DNA of 64,000 nucleotides. Origin: JACCSI01 sp963815285. GTDB taxonomy: Bacteria; Acidobacteriota; Vicinamibacteria; Vicinamibacterales; UBA2999. Positions 34,203-41,387 of this stretch are shown piece by piece (position 1 is the first letter of the stretch; each line of letters begins with the position of its first letter). The notes beneath the pieces were generated by a model, which made no database searches, was not told the DNA's origin, and saw only the letters and a program-made list of their open reading frames with translations. Location of the stretch: the NCBI GenBank assembly GCA_963815285.1, contig CAWFGB010000010.1:1-64000 (forward strand). Direction: 5' to 3'. The translations under genes were made by a program, and so were the position numbers.

Positions 34203-35348
34203 GTGGCGCGCACCGCGATTGTGGCCGGCTATCTCGTCGGAAATCCGGTGGGCGGACACGTCCTGTCCATCCTGCATTGGCTCGCTGGGCTCGGCAGTCT
34301 TGGCTACGACGTCGTATTCGCCGAGCACCACGGGTGGCCGAATGCGTGCTGGAATCCCCGCACGAAAACGTTGAGCGACGATCCGACCTTCGGCATCGAC
34401 GAGTTATCCAGTCACGCCGGCCGGCTTGGCCTGCGTGCGTGGTGCTTTGTCGACGCGCAAGGTAAGTATCATGGCCTCTCGCAGCAGGAGATGGTCCGCC
34501 ACTGCAAGAACGCCGATGTGCTGATCGGTTTGTGGACGGTGACCTGGCTCGAGGAGTTCGCGGAATGCCGTCGCCGAATCTTCATCGATACCGATCCGGG
34601 ATTCACCCAGTTCGGCATGTCGCCGGATGTGCGCGCCAGCCTGGAATTCGCTTCGCCCGTCGACTTCCACGAACACTACAGTTACGGCACTCGCATCGGG
34701 CAGCCGGACTGTCCTATCCCCACGCATGGGATCAACTGGAAGCCCGCGCGGCCGCCGGTGTCGCTGGACCTGCTGCCGTTTCACTTGGCACCTGACGCGG
34801 CGTGCTTCACGACCGTCATGGCCTGGGCGCCTCGCAAGCCCATCGTCTACGACGGTGTGGAGTATGGCTTGAAAGACGTCGAGTTCTGGCGTATCGCGCA
34901 GCTGCCGTCACGCGTCAGCGCCTGCCTGGAGATTGCGCTAGGCGGCAGCGCCCCGTACGACGCGATTGCAGCGGCAGGGTGGCGCATCTCCGATGCGGCG
35001 GCGGTCACCGCGACGCCGTGGACCTACCGCGATTACATCGCGCAGTCGCGCGGGGAGTTCAGCGTGGCGGTCAACCTCGAAGTGAAGACGCGCAGCGGCT
35101 GGTTCAGCGACAGGACGGCGGCATATCTGGCCACCGGCAAGCCCGTGGTCGTGCAAGACACCGGCTTCTCCGAGGACCTGCCATGCGGCGAAGGCCTTTT
35201 TGCATTCAGCACACTCGACGAGGCGATTGCGGCGATTGAAGAGATCGGCCGCGACTACCGGCGGCACTGCCTGGCCGCGCGCCGGATTGCCGAGCAGCAC
35301 CTCGATGCGCGCCGGGTGATTGGCCGCATCATGGATCCAGACCGCTGA
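34203..35348 (+). CDS. Glycosyltransferase-like protein (GT-B), paralogue B
   Basis: It starts with GTG six bases after the previous stop. The 381 residues align with paralogue A: GGHVLSILHWLAGLGSLGYDVVFAEHHG, CRRRIFIDTDPGFTQFG, GTRIGQPDCPIPT, YRDYIAQSRGEFSVAVN, SGWFSDRTAAYLATGKPVVVQDTGF and GLFAFSTLDEAIAAIEEIGRDY. The C-terminal donor half is better conserved than the N-terminal acceptor half. That is what one expects if both use the same sugar nucleotide on different acceptors. Confidence 0.75.
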   Translation: MARTAIVAGYLVGNPVGGHVLSILHWLAGLGSLGYDVVFAEHHGWPNACWNPRTKTLSDDPTFGIDELSSHAGRLGLRAWCFVDAQGKYHGLSQQEMVRHCKNADVLIGLWTVTWLEEFAECRRRIFIDTDPGFTQFGMSPDVRASLEFASPVDFHEHYSYGTRIGQPDCPIPTHGINWKPARPPVSLDLLPFHLAPDAACFTTVMAWAPRKPIVYDGVEYGLKDVEFWRIAQLPSRVSACLEIALGGSAPYDAIAAAGWRISDAAAVTATPWTYRDYIAQSRGEFSVAVNLEVKTRSGWFSDRTAAYLATGKPVVVQDTGFSEDLPCGEGLFAFSTLDEAIAAIEEIGRDYRRHCLAARRIAEQHLDARRVIGRIMDPDR

Positions 35349-35351
35349 TCC

Positions 35352-36557
35352 GTGCGCATTCTCACGCTGGCCCTCGGCGTTCCGTTTCCGCCCATTGGCG
35401 GCGGTCTCACCCGGACATTCCATCTACTCAAGGCGCTGGCGGCCGTGCATGACGTCACGCTGGCCGCGTTTACGTATGGCGAAGCGCACGAAGCTCCACC
35501 CTATCCGGTTCGGCTCGAGACCGTCCCCTGGGAATGGTCTCGAGCCTATCGGGAGATGACCGGGGAGGACGTGGAGGCGGCGCGGCGCGCGTATGAGCGT
35601 CTGACCTACGAGGATCCAAACCCCTGGTTTGCGAGCGTGATGGACCCGGTCGCCATGGAGGAGACGCTCGCGAGACTGATCGCGGTGCCGCCCGATCTGG
35701 TGCTGCTCGAAGGGACGCCCCTCGCGCGCTTCATCCCCTCGCTACCTGCCGACCTGCCCTGTGTGCTGGATCTGTTTGATGTCCACAGTGTGATGGCAAG
35801 CCGAGCCCTCGATGGTGCCTCTTCGGCCGATCGTCCTGCCGCCAGTCGTGAGGCAGAACGGACGCTGGCGTTCGAACGGCGTGCGGTCAGACGGTGCGCC
35901 GCCTGCCTGGCGGTGTCCGAAGAGGACGCCGCGGCAGCCCGTGTTCTACTCGGCGCTGAGACGGTGCACGTCGTCCCCAATGGCGTCGACACGTCGTATT
36001 TCGCGCCATCGCCTGGTCCTGCGGAACGGGGCGCGTTGCTGTTCACCGGACGAATGAGCTACGCGCCCAATGCCGACGCGGCGCTCTATTTCGCCCGCGA
36101 CGTGTTGCCGCTGGTGCAGCGTGAGTGTCCGGACGTGCGGTTTCACATTGTCGGAGCCGCTCCACCGGCGCAAGTCACGGCCCTTGGCTCCGCCTCGGTC
36201 ATCGTGCACGGGCGGGTGGACGACGTTCGGCCGCATTTTCGGTCCGCCGAAGTGGTGGTGGTGCCGGTACGCGCGGGCGGCGGTACTCGCCTGAAGCTGC
36301 TCGAAGCCGCCGCATCCGCAAAGGCCATCGTGACGACGCCGCTCGGCGCCGAGGGGCTGGCGTTCGAGGATGGACACGACCTCCTGGTGGCTGATTCCGC
36401 GCCAGCGTTTGCTGCCACAGTCGTCACCCTGTTGCGGGATCCAACCAGGCGTGAGGCACTCGGGGCCAGCGCCCGCGCAGCGGTCGGTCCGTACGACTGG
36501 ACAGCGGTCGGGGAGAATTTTCGGAGCCGGCTCAGCAGTCTATTTCCTCGCCGCTGA
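35352..36557 (+). CDS. GT4-family glycosyltransferase
   Basis: It starts with GTG 3 bp after the previous stop. The 401-residue GT-B protein opens with MRILTLALGVPFPPIGGGLTRTFHLLKALAA, the nucleotide-independent acceptor half with a glycine-rich loop. The C-terminal half has VHVVPNGVDTSYFAP, LLFTGRMSYAPNADAALYFARDVLP and VVPVRAGGGTRLKLLEAAASAKAIVTTPLGAEGL, the GT4 donor-binding region with the conserved Glu. It is the last gene of the compact operon starting at 25390. Confidence 0.9.
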   Translation: MRILTLALGVPFPPIGGGLTRTFHLLKALAAVHDVTLAAFTYGEAHEAPPYPVRLETVPWEWSRAYREMTGEDVEAARRAYERLTYEDPNPWFASVMDPVAMEETLARLIAVPPDLVLLEGTPLARFIPSLPADLPCVLDLFDVHSVMASRALDGASSADRPAASREAERTLAFERRAVRRCAACLAVSEEDAAAARVLLGAETVHVVPNGVDTSYFAPSPGPAERGALLFTGRMSYAPNADAALYFARDVLPLVQRECPDVRFHIVGAAPPAQVTALGSASVIVHGRVDDVRPHFRSAEVVVVPVRAGGGTRLKLLEAAASAKAIVTTPLGAEGLAFEDGHDLLVADSAPAFAATVVTLLRDPTRREALGASARAAVGPYDWTAVGENFRSRLSSLFPRR

Positions 36558-36647
36558 CGACCGATATACGGGATTAGATAGACGCGGAGCAGACCCCCCC
36601 GCCTCTCAGCGACCAACTTCCACAATCTGTCGGATCGAGGATCGATC

Positions 36648-38693
36648 GTGCATGCCTGCGGCGATGGCGGGCGCCTTCTCGCCGTGTTGTTCGTAAGTGT
36701 CGTCTGGGTTGGCGCCGCCCAGGCGCAGACGCCTGCTTCGGCCATGCGTCCGCCGGCGGGGCACACGCGGGCGATTGCCGCGCAGCGTGCGGTCGCTCCG
36801 CTGGTGATCGACGGGGTCCTTGACGAAGCGGCTTGGGAATCTGGTGCCGTGGCCGACCACTTCTGGGTGTCGGACACCGAGCAGGCGCCGAGCGACGGCA
36901 CGCGCGTCGTCGTCCTGTACGACGATCGGGCGCTCTACTTCGCCTTCACCTGTGTGGACGGTCGTCCCGACCTGATTCGCGCCAATCAAATCACGCGCGA
37001 TGCCGCCCCCGGCTTCGACGATCGCGTGACCGTCGAACTGGACCCGTACCACAATCACCGATCGCTATCCCGCTTCACCGTCACTGCACGCGGCACTCAG
37101 TCAGACGTCCAGGCTGGCGGCCGCGCCGGAAAGCGTGAGTGGAAAGGGCAGTGGACGGCGGCGGCACGGCGCACCGCCTCTGGATGGACCGCCGAGATCG
37201 CCATTCCGCTCGCGCTGCTCGAATTCGACCCTGGCAACGACACCTTCGGCATCAATTTCACCCGCTACCAGAACCGCACGCGAGAGTGGAGCGAGTGGGC
37301 GAACCTGACGCCCCAGCGTCTTGCCGAGGAGGCCGGACATCTCACCGGCCTACGGCTGGATCGGGCGCCGACAGCCGGTCAACTTGCGGTCATGCAGTAT
37401 GTGGTGGGTGGGCTGAGCGCCCACGATAACAGTGACCGCCCTGGCGAAATCAATGCAGGAGTGGACCTGAGGTATCAGTGGGGGCGCGGCATCACGTCGG
37501 TCGTTTCGACGCGCCCGGATTTCAGCGGCGTGGACAGCGACATCCCCGCCATCGGCTTCACTGATACGGAGCGGTTCGTGCCCGATCATCGGCCGTTCTT
37601 CCAGGAAGGGAGCGAGTTTTTCGGCGACCGCGAGGTATTTCATAGCGGCCGCATCGGGGAGTTCGACGTCGCTGCCAAGACCTACGGTCGTGTCGATGAC
37701 TACCAGGTTGGTGTGCTCGCCACGGCGGATAAGGACAGCGGTCGCACCGACTATGTGGGCCGCCTGGTACGCGAGGTCGGGCCGGCATTCAACGTCAGCG
37801 CGATGCTTGCCGCCACGGACGCGGAGGCCCTCGACAACACCACGTTGCAGTTGCAGGCCGGCGGGCGCCTGGGACGTCACGTCAGCGTGAGGGGCAATGT
37901 CGCGCGCGCCGCCACCGAGGGCTCCCGTCAGGGCACGAGAGGGCGTGGCGAACTTGGCTATTCCACTGCCCATTGGTACTCGGCCGGCTGGATGGACCAT
38001 ACCGACGTGGATTACTTGCCGGCCAATGGGTTTCTCGCCACCGATGTGATTGGCACCTCGGGCTACGGTGCCAACGTGGGTTACATGCGCAGCCTGAACC
38101 ACGCGTCGATGCGACGGGCCGACGCGTCTGTGACCTATGACGCGCGCGAGACCATCAGCGGCTTACCGCAGCGGGAAATGACGTCGTTCTATGCCGGCGC
38201 CGAAACGGCGTTGAACCTGCGCCTGAACGCGGGAATGACAAGTGGAAGGTACCGGCCGCGCAGTGCGGGGCACGGCGAGTGGGCCGACACGCTCAGGGAG
38301 GATCGGTTCTACCTCGCCTCGGCTTTCTATCAGAGCCCAACCGGGCAGTTTGGCTACGGGGCGCAGTACTACTGGGGCGAGACGGGCGTCCAGGACTACG
38401 CCAACGTCGCCCCGAGCGTCTGGATGGCGCCGAGCCCGCACCTCTCGCTCGCCTACAGCTTCGCGCGCGCCGCGCACGACGACGTGCAACATCAACACGT
38501 TGTGTCCGGCACGTGGGAGATCACCGGAGACCAATCAGTCGCGGCACGCTGGGTGGAACAGGACGGCGGCTACTACCGCCTCAGTTACCGCCGGGCCTTC
38601 ACCCGCGGCCTCGATGCGGTTGGCGTCTACACGTCAGAGCCCTACGATTCCGCCCGATTCAACGTGAAGCTCGTCTGGACGTTGTTGCGTTGA
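36648..38693 (+). CDS. Secreted CBM9-like/DUF5916 outer-membrane protein
   Basis: The 681-residue product starts with GTG and a signal peptide (LLAVLFVSVVWVGAAQA). Residues ~45-230 form a CBM9-like carbohydrate-binding fold (LVIDGVLDEAAWESGAVADHFW, YDDRALYFAFTCVD, GWTAEIAIPLALLEF). Residues ~240-681 are an aromatic-rich DUF5916 beta-barrel with a C-terminal FNVKLVWTLLR strand. Such proteins are predicted outer-membrane barrels presenting a sugar-binding module. It begins 90 bp after the glycan operon on the same strand and may belong to it. A heptamer array follows 5 bp after the stop. Confidence 0.85.
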   Translation: MHACGDGGRLLAVLFVSVVWVGAAQAQTPASAMRPPAGHTRAIAAQRAVAPLVIDGVLDEAAWESGAVADHFWVSDTEQAPSDGTRVVVLYDDRALYFAFTCVDGRPDLIRANQITRDAAPGFDDRVTVELDPYHNHRSLSRFTVTARGTQSDVQAGGRAGKREWKGQWTAAARRTASGWTAEIAIPLALLEFDPGNDTFGINFTRYQNRTREWSEWANLTPQRLAEEAGHLTGLRLDRAPTAGQLAVMQYVVGGLSAHDNSDRPGEINAGVDLRYQWGRGITSVVSTRPDFSGVDSDIPAIGFTDTERFVPDHRPFFQEGSEFFGDREVFHSGRIGEFDVAAKTYGRVDDYQVGVLATADKDSGRTDYVGRLVREVGPAFNVSAMLAATDAEALDNTTLQLQAGGRLGRHVSVRGNVARAATEGSRQGTRGRGELGYSTAHWYSAGWMDHTDVDYLPANGFLATDVIGTSGYGANVGYMRSLNHASMRRADASVTYDARETISGLPQREMTSFYAGAETALNLRLNAGMTSGRYRPRSAGHGEWADTLREDRFYLASAFYQSPTGQFGYGAQYYWGETGVQDYANVAPSVWMAPSPHLSLAYSFARAAHDDVQHQHVVSGTWEITGDQSVAARWVEQDGGYYRLSYRRAFTRGLDAVGVYTSEPYDSARFNVKLVWTLLR

Positions 38694-38698
38694 CGCCT

Positions 38699-38779
38699 CA
38701 GGGCTCAGGCCTCAGGCTTCAGGCCTCAGGCTCCAGGCTCCAGGCCTCAGGCTCCAGGCCTCAGGCTTCAGGCCTCAGG
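38699..38779. repeat. Heptamer array (CAGGCYY)n, copy 3
   Basis: About twelve tandem 7-bp units, chiefly CAGGCCT, CAGGCTT and CAGGCTC, nearly perfect in register, begin 5 bp after the stop of the CBM9/DUF5916 gene. This is the most regular of the three arrays. Confidence 0.92.
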
Positions 38780-39125
38780 TACGTGCACGCCAAGACGAAG
38801 ACCGCCTTTCCGGTGCTGGCATCCCCGCTGTTCGCCACCGAGGAGACAACAGCCCACCCGAGCTCGCGTGCTTCGTGCTTTCGTTCTTCGACACCTTGGA
38901 AGCTCCTTGTGACCCGTTGACATCACGTCTGCTGCGCTCAGATAACGCAGCACGCCGGATCGCATTACAGCCCCGAGTATGCGGCTGGGCAGCCGGCCGA
39001 GCTCCGGCCCTTGCGGCCGATTCTGACAGCGCCTTTTGTCGATCTCCAGCACGCTGGATCGACCAGTGAATGAAGGCGGCGACGGAGCGGCGCGGAGCGC
39101 CACGGTGCCGTACCTGGAGGGTCTC
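38780..39125. other. Gene-free stretch upstream of the dihydrofolate reductase-like gene
   Basis: No convincing gene or RNA is seen. Short frames on both strands lack family similarity. The 3' end carries the GGAGG ribosome site (39115-39120) of the following gene. Confidence 0.5.
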
Positions 39126-39716
39126 ATGCGAAAGCTTGTTGTGTCAGAGTTCATGACGCTGGACGGTGTGATGCAGGCACCGGGTGACAAGGACGAGGAT
39201 CGCGACGGAGGGTTCGAGCACGGCGGCTGGACGCTGCCTTACTGGCACGACGACATTGGCAAGAGCTTCTCTGCCATGATGAACGGCGTCGATGCGTTTC
39301 TGCTGGGGCGGCGCACCTATGTGACGCACGCCGCGGCCTTCGAACCGATGCCGCCGGGCGATCCGTTCGGTGATCTGATGAATTCACCGAAGAAGTATGT
39401 GGTGTCGAAGACGCTCGAACGGCCAACCTGGCGCGACACCACGATCATCCGCGACAACGTGATCGGATCGGTGCGCGCGCTGAAGGCGCAGCCAGGCGGA
39501 ACCATCATGACCGACGGCAGCAGCCAGCTTGTGCACGCCTTGCTGGCGCACGACCTGGTGGACGAGCTGCACCTGCTGGTGTACCCGCTGACGCTTGGGA
39601 GCGGCAAGCGTGTGCTCCCGAATGGCGTGAACGCCACGTTCAGCCTGAGCTCGGCGACCCCTTACCCGAGCGGGGTAGTCGGGCTCCACTACACGCGCCA
39701 ACGAATCGCAGAGTAG
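39126..39716 (+). CDS. Dihydrofolate reductase family protein (RibD C-terminal type)
   Basis: I use the ATG at 39126, which follows GGAGG. The 196 residues begin KLVVSEFMTLDGVMQAPG, contain LLGRRTYVTHAAAFEPM, KYVVSKTLERPTW, PGGTIMTDGSSQLVHALLAHDLVDELHLLVYPLTLGSGKRV, and end with GVVGLHYTR. This is the RibD-C/YyaP-like branch of the DHFR fold, usually an NADPH-dependent reductase of unknown substrate rather than a true DHFR. It is monocistronic and convergent with the GNAT gene. Confidence 0.92.
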   Translation: MRKLVVSEFMTLDGVMQAPGDKDEDRDGGFEHGGWTLPYWHDDIGKSFSAMMNGVDAFLLGRRTYVTHAAAFEPMPPGDPFGDLMNSPKKYVVSKTLERPTWRDTTIIRDNVIGSVRALKAQPGGTIMTDGSSQLVHALLAHDLVDELHLLVYPLTLGSGKRVLPNGVNATFSLSSATPYPSGVVGLHYTRQRIAE

Positions 39717-39723
39717 CTCGCAG

Positions 39724-39764
39724 CGATCACCTGGCCCTCGGTTGATTTCTGGCCAGTGTGATCG
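39724..39764. terminator. Inverted repeat between convergent genes
   Basis: CGATCAC-TGGCC (39724-39736, one base between) pairs with GGCCA-GTGATCG (39751-39764) across a 14-nt loop, with one bulge. It sits exactly between two converging stops, so it is a likely bidirectional terminator without a T-tract. Confidence 0.55.
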
Positions 39765-39775
39765 GGGCCGCCGGG

Positions 39776-40228
39776 CTATAGAACCCGTCGCATCGACAGC
39801 GCGATTCCAAAGCGCGTCGGCACGGTCGCGATTGGTTCGAATCCACAAGCTCGGTAGAACCCTTCGGCGTGAAAGTTGCCGACGACGTGAAGGGCGGCCG
39901 ATCCTTGGGCACGCGCAGCAGCCGCACAGTGTTCAACGAGGAGCCGCCCGACGCCTTGCTTCCAGACGTCTGGTTCCACGAACAGACCGTCGAGCTCCGT
40001 GGCGTCGTCCTCACGCGGCAGGATCGCCGCAAATCCCAGGGTGACGCCGGCCCTTTCGGCGACGAATACCTGGCCCGCCGTGATCTGATGCAGCGGCAAC
40101 TCGATGGCGTCAGGGTTCGCAAGCAGAACATCGCGGTCGCCTTCGTTCGTGAGCGAGGCGCGCCACTGCAGGGCCTCGAGCGCCTTTTGCTCCGCCGGCC
40201 GCGCCGCTCGACAGACCACCTCAGTCAT
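39776..40228 (-). CDS. GNAT-family N-acetyltransferase
   Basis: The ATG at 40228 overlaps the stop of the upstream hydrolase (ATGA), which decides the start. The 150 residues show the GNAT core: VFVAERAGVTLGFAAIL, LDGLFVEPDVWKQGVGRLLVEHCAAAARAQG (acetyl-CoA loop V-x-x-x-G-V-G), then ALHVVGNFHAEGFYRACGFEPI. The substrate is unknown. It is translationally coupled to the alpha/beta hydrolase. Confidence 0.9.
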   Translation of the reverse strand: MTEVVCRAARPAEQKALEALQWRASLTNEGDRDVLLANPDAIELPLHQITAGQVFVAERAGVTLGFAAILPREDDATELDGLFVEPDVWKQGVGRLLVEHCAAAARAQGSAALHVVGNFHAEGFYRACGFEPIATVPTRFGIALSMRRVL

Positions 40229-41313
40229 GAAGCCGGGCACTCAAGACAGATCCTGGTTGAGAACACGTTCGTGCCAAGCGACTCGAGAACATCGATGAGC
40301 GTTTCGTTGAACAGCTCCGGCTCCTCGAACGGGGGATTGTGCGCGGACTGCTCGAACCACACGAGGCGCTTCTGCGGCGCTTCGATCCGATCGAAGTAGC
40401 GCGCCGCAACGATGGAGGGCACCTGCTGGTCGTGGCGTCCCAGGAAAAACACGATCGGCGTGCGAAACGTGACGAGCGTCTCGTCGATGTCGAACTCGCG
40501 GAATTCATCCCAGAGATGCGTCAACGAAAACCGATTACCTTGACCGAACTTGATGAGGTCAACCAGGTTGGCTTCGTCGGTGCCGAGCGCTGCCCAGATC
40601 AACTTTCCCTTGGACAGGTCCCCGTGGAAGGCGCCGCCGAACCGTTCCATCCACTTGCGTGAGGTGAGCATCTCGTCGACGTCGTGGGGTGGCCAGCCAA
40701 TTCGCTCGAGTTCGCCGAGCGCGCCTCGATGATTGCGGCGGCTTGCCTCGGCACGCGCGAACTCGTACGACAGCCGCTCGCCTTGGCGCATGTCCGCGGC
40801 CTGTCCGAAGCCAACGTAGGCCGCCACCTTCTCTGGGAATCGCGCGGCATACAGAACTCCGAGGGCCGATCCCCACGAGTGGCCGAGCAAGACCACCTTG
40901 TCCTTTGCGAATCGGCCGCGTACAAGATCGACTACCTCGTCGAGATCTTTCACGAATTGCGTGATGGTCATCGATTCGGCCGGAATGTCGCTGTGGTAGG
41001 AACGCCCGGTTCCACGCTGGTCCCAGTAGACCATCAGGAAGCGCTGTTCGAGCTCGGCGTTGTAGTGTCGAAAGAGCGCCGTGGCGCTCGCTCCGGGACC
41101 GCCGTGCAGGACAATCACGGCGGGATTCGCGGCGTTCGCCGCTCGAAACCACAGCCGCTGCTCCACGCCACCGATCACGACGTCCGTCATCGTCGCCACA
41201 CTGCCGGGGACGACTTGGCCGCGTGCGTCCTTGAACGAAGACGTGTGGACGCCGCATGCGACGGCACCAAACAGGCACAGTGCCGCGACGGCTCTGGCGA
41301 ACGCTCTGCTCAC
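40225..41313 (-). CDS. Alpha/beta hydrolase, proline iminopeptidase-like, probable lipoprotein
   Basis: The 362-residue protein starts with GTG. A hydrophobic leader ending LFGAVAC (Cys20) suggests a lipoprotein or cleaved signal. The domain has the HGGPGASAT oxyanion motif of prolyl iminopeptidases, DQRGTGRS, nucleophile elbow GHSWGS (Ser146), Asp in FFLGRHDQQVP and His in EQSAHNPPFEEP. The helical cap (~170-265) is consistent with an aminopeptidase or epoxide hydrolase. Overlap with the GNAT gene indicates one transcript. Confidence 0.9.
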   Translation of the reverse strand: MSRAFARAVAALCLFGAVACGVHTSSFKDARGQVVPGSVATMTDVVIGGVEQRLWFRAANAANPAVIVLHGGPGASATALFRHYNAELEQRFLMVYWDQRGTGRSYHSDIPAESMTITQFVKDLDEVVDLVRGRFAKDKVVLLGHSWGSALGVLYAARFPEKVAAYVGFGQAADMRQGERLSYEFARAEASRRNHRGALGELERIGWPPHDVDEMLTSRKWMERFGGAFHGDLSKGKLIWAALGTDEANLVDLIKFGQGNRFSLTHLWDEFREFDIDETLVTFRTPIVFFLGRHDQQVPSIVAARYFDRIEAPQKRLVWFEQSAHNPPFEEPELFNETLIDVLESLGTNVFSTRICLECPAS

Positions 41314-41387
41314 GGTCCAAACTCTGTGAAAAACGACCCTCTCTTGTTGGGACGAGGGAGCCGTGCTCTCGGTTCGAGCTCTATGAA

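Noticed and set aside
38768..39190. Minus-strand frame of 140 codons in the gap after the outer-membrane protein
   Set aside because: Cys/Arg-rich sequence lacking any family pattern; it runs antisense into the reductase gene start.
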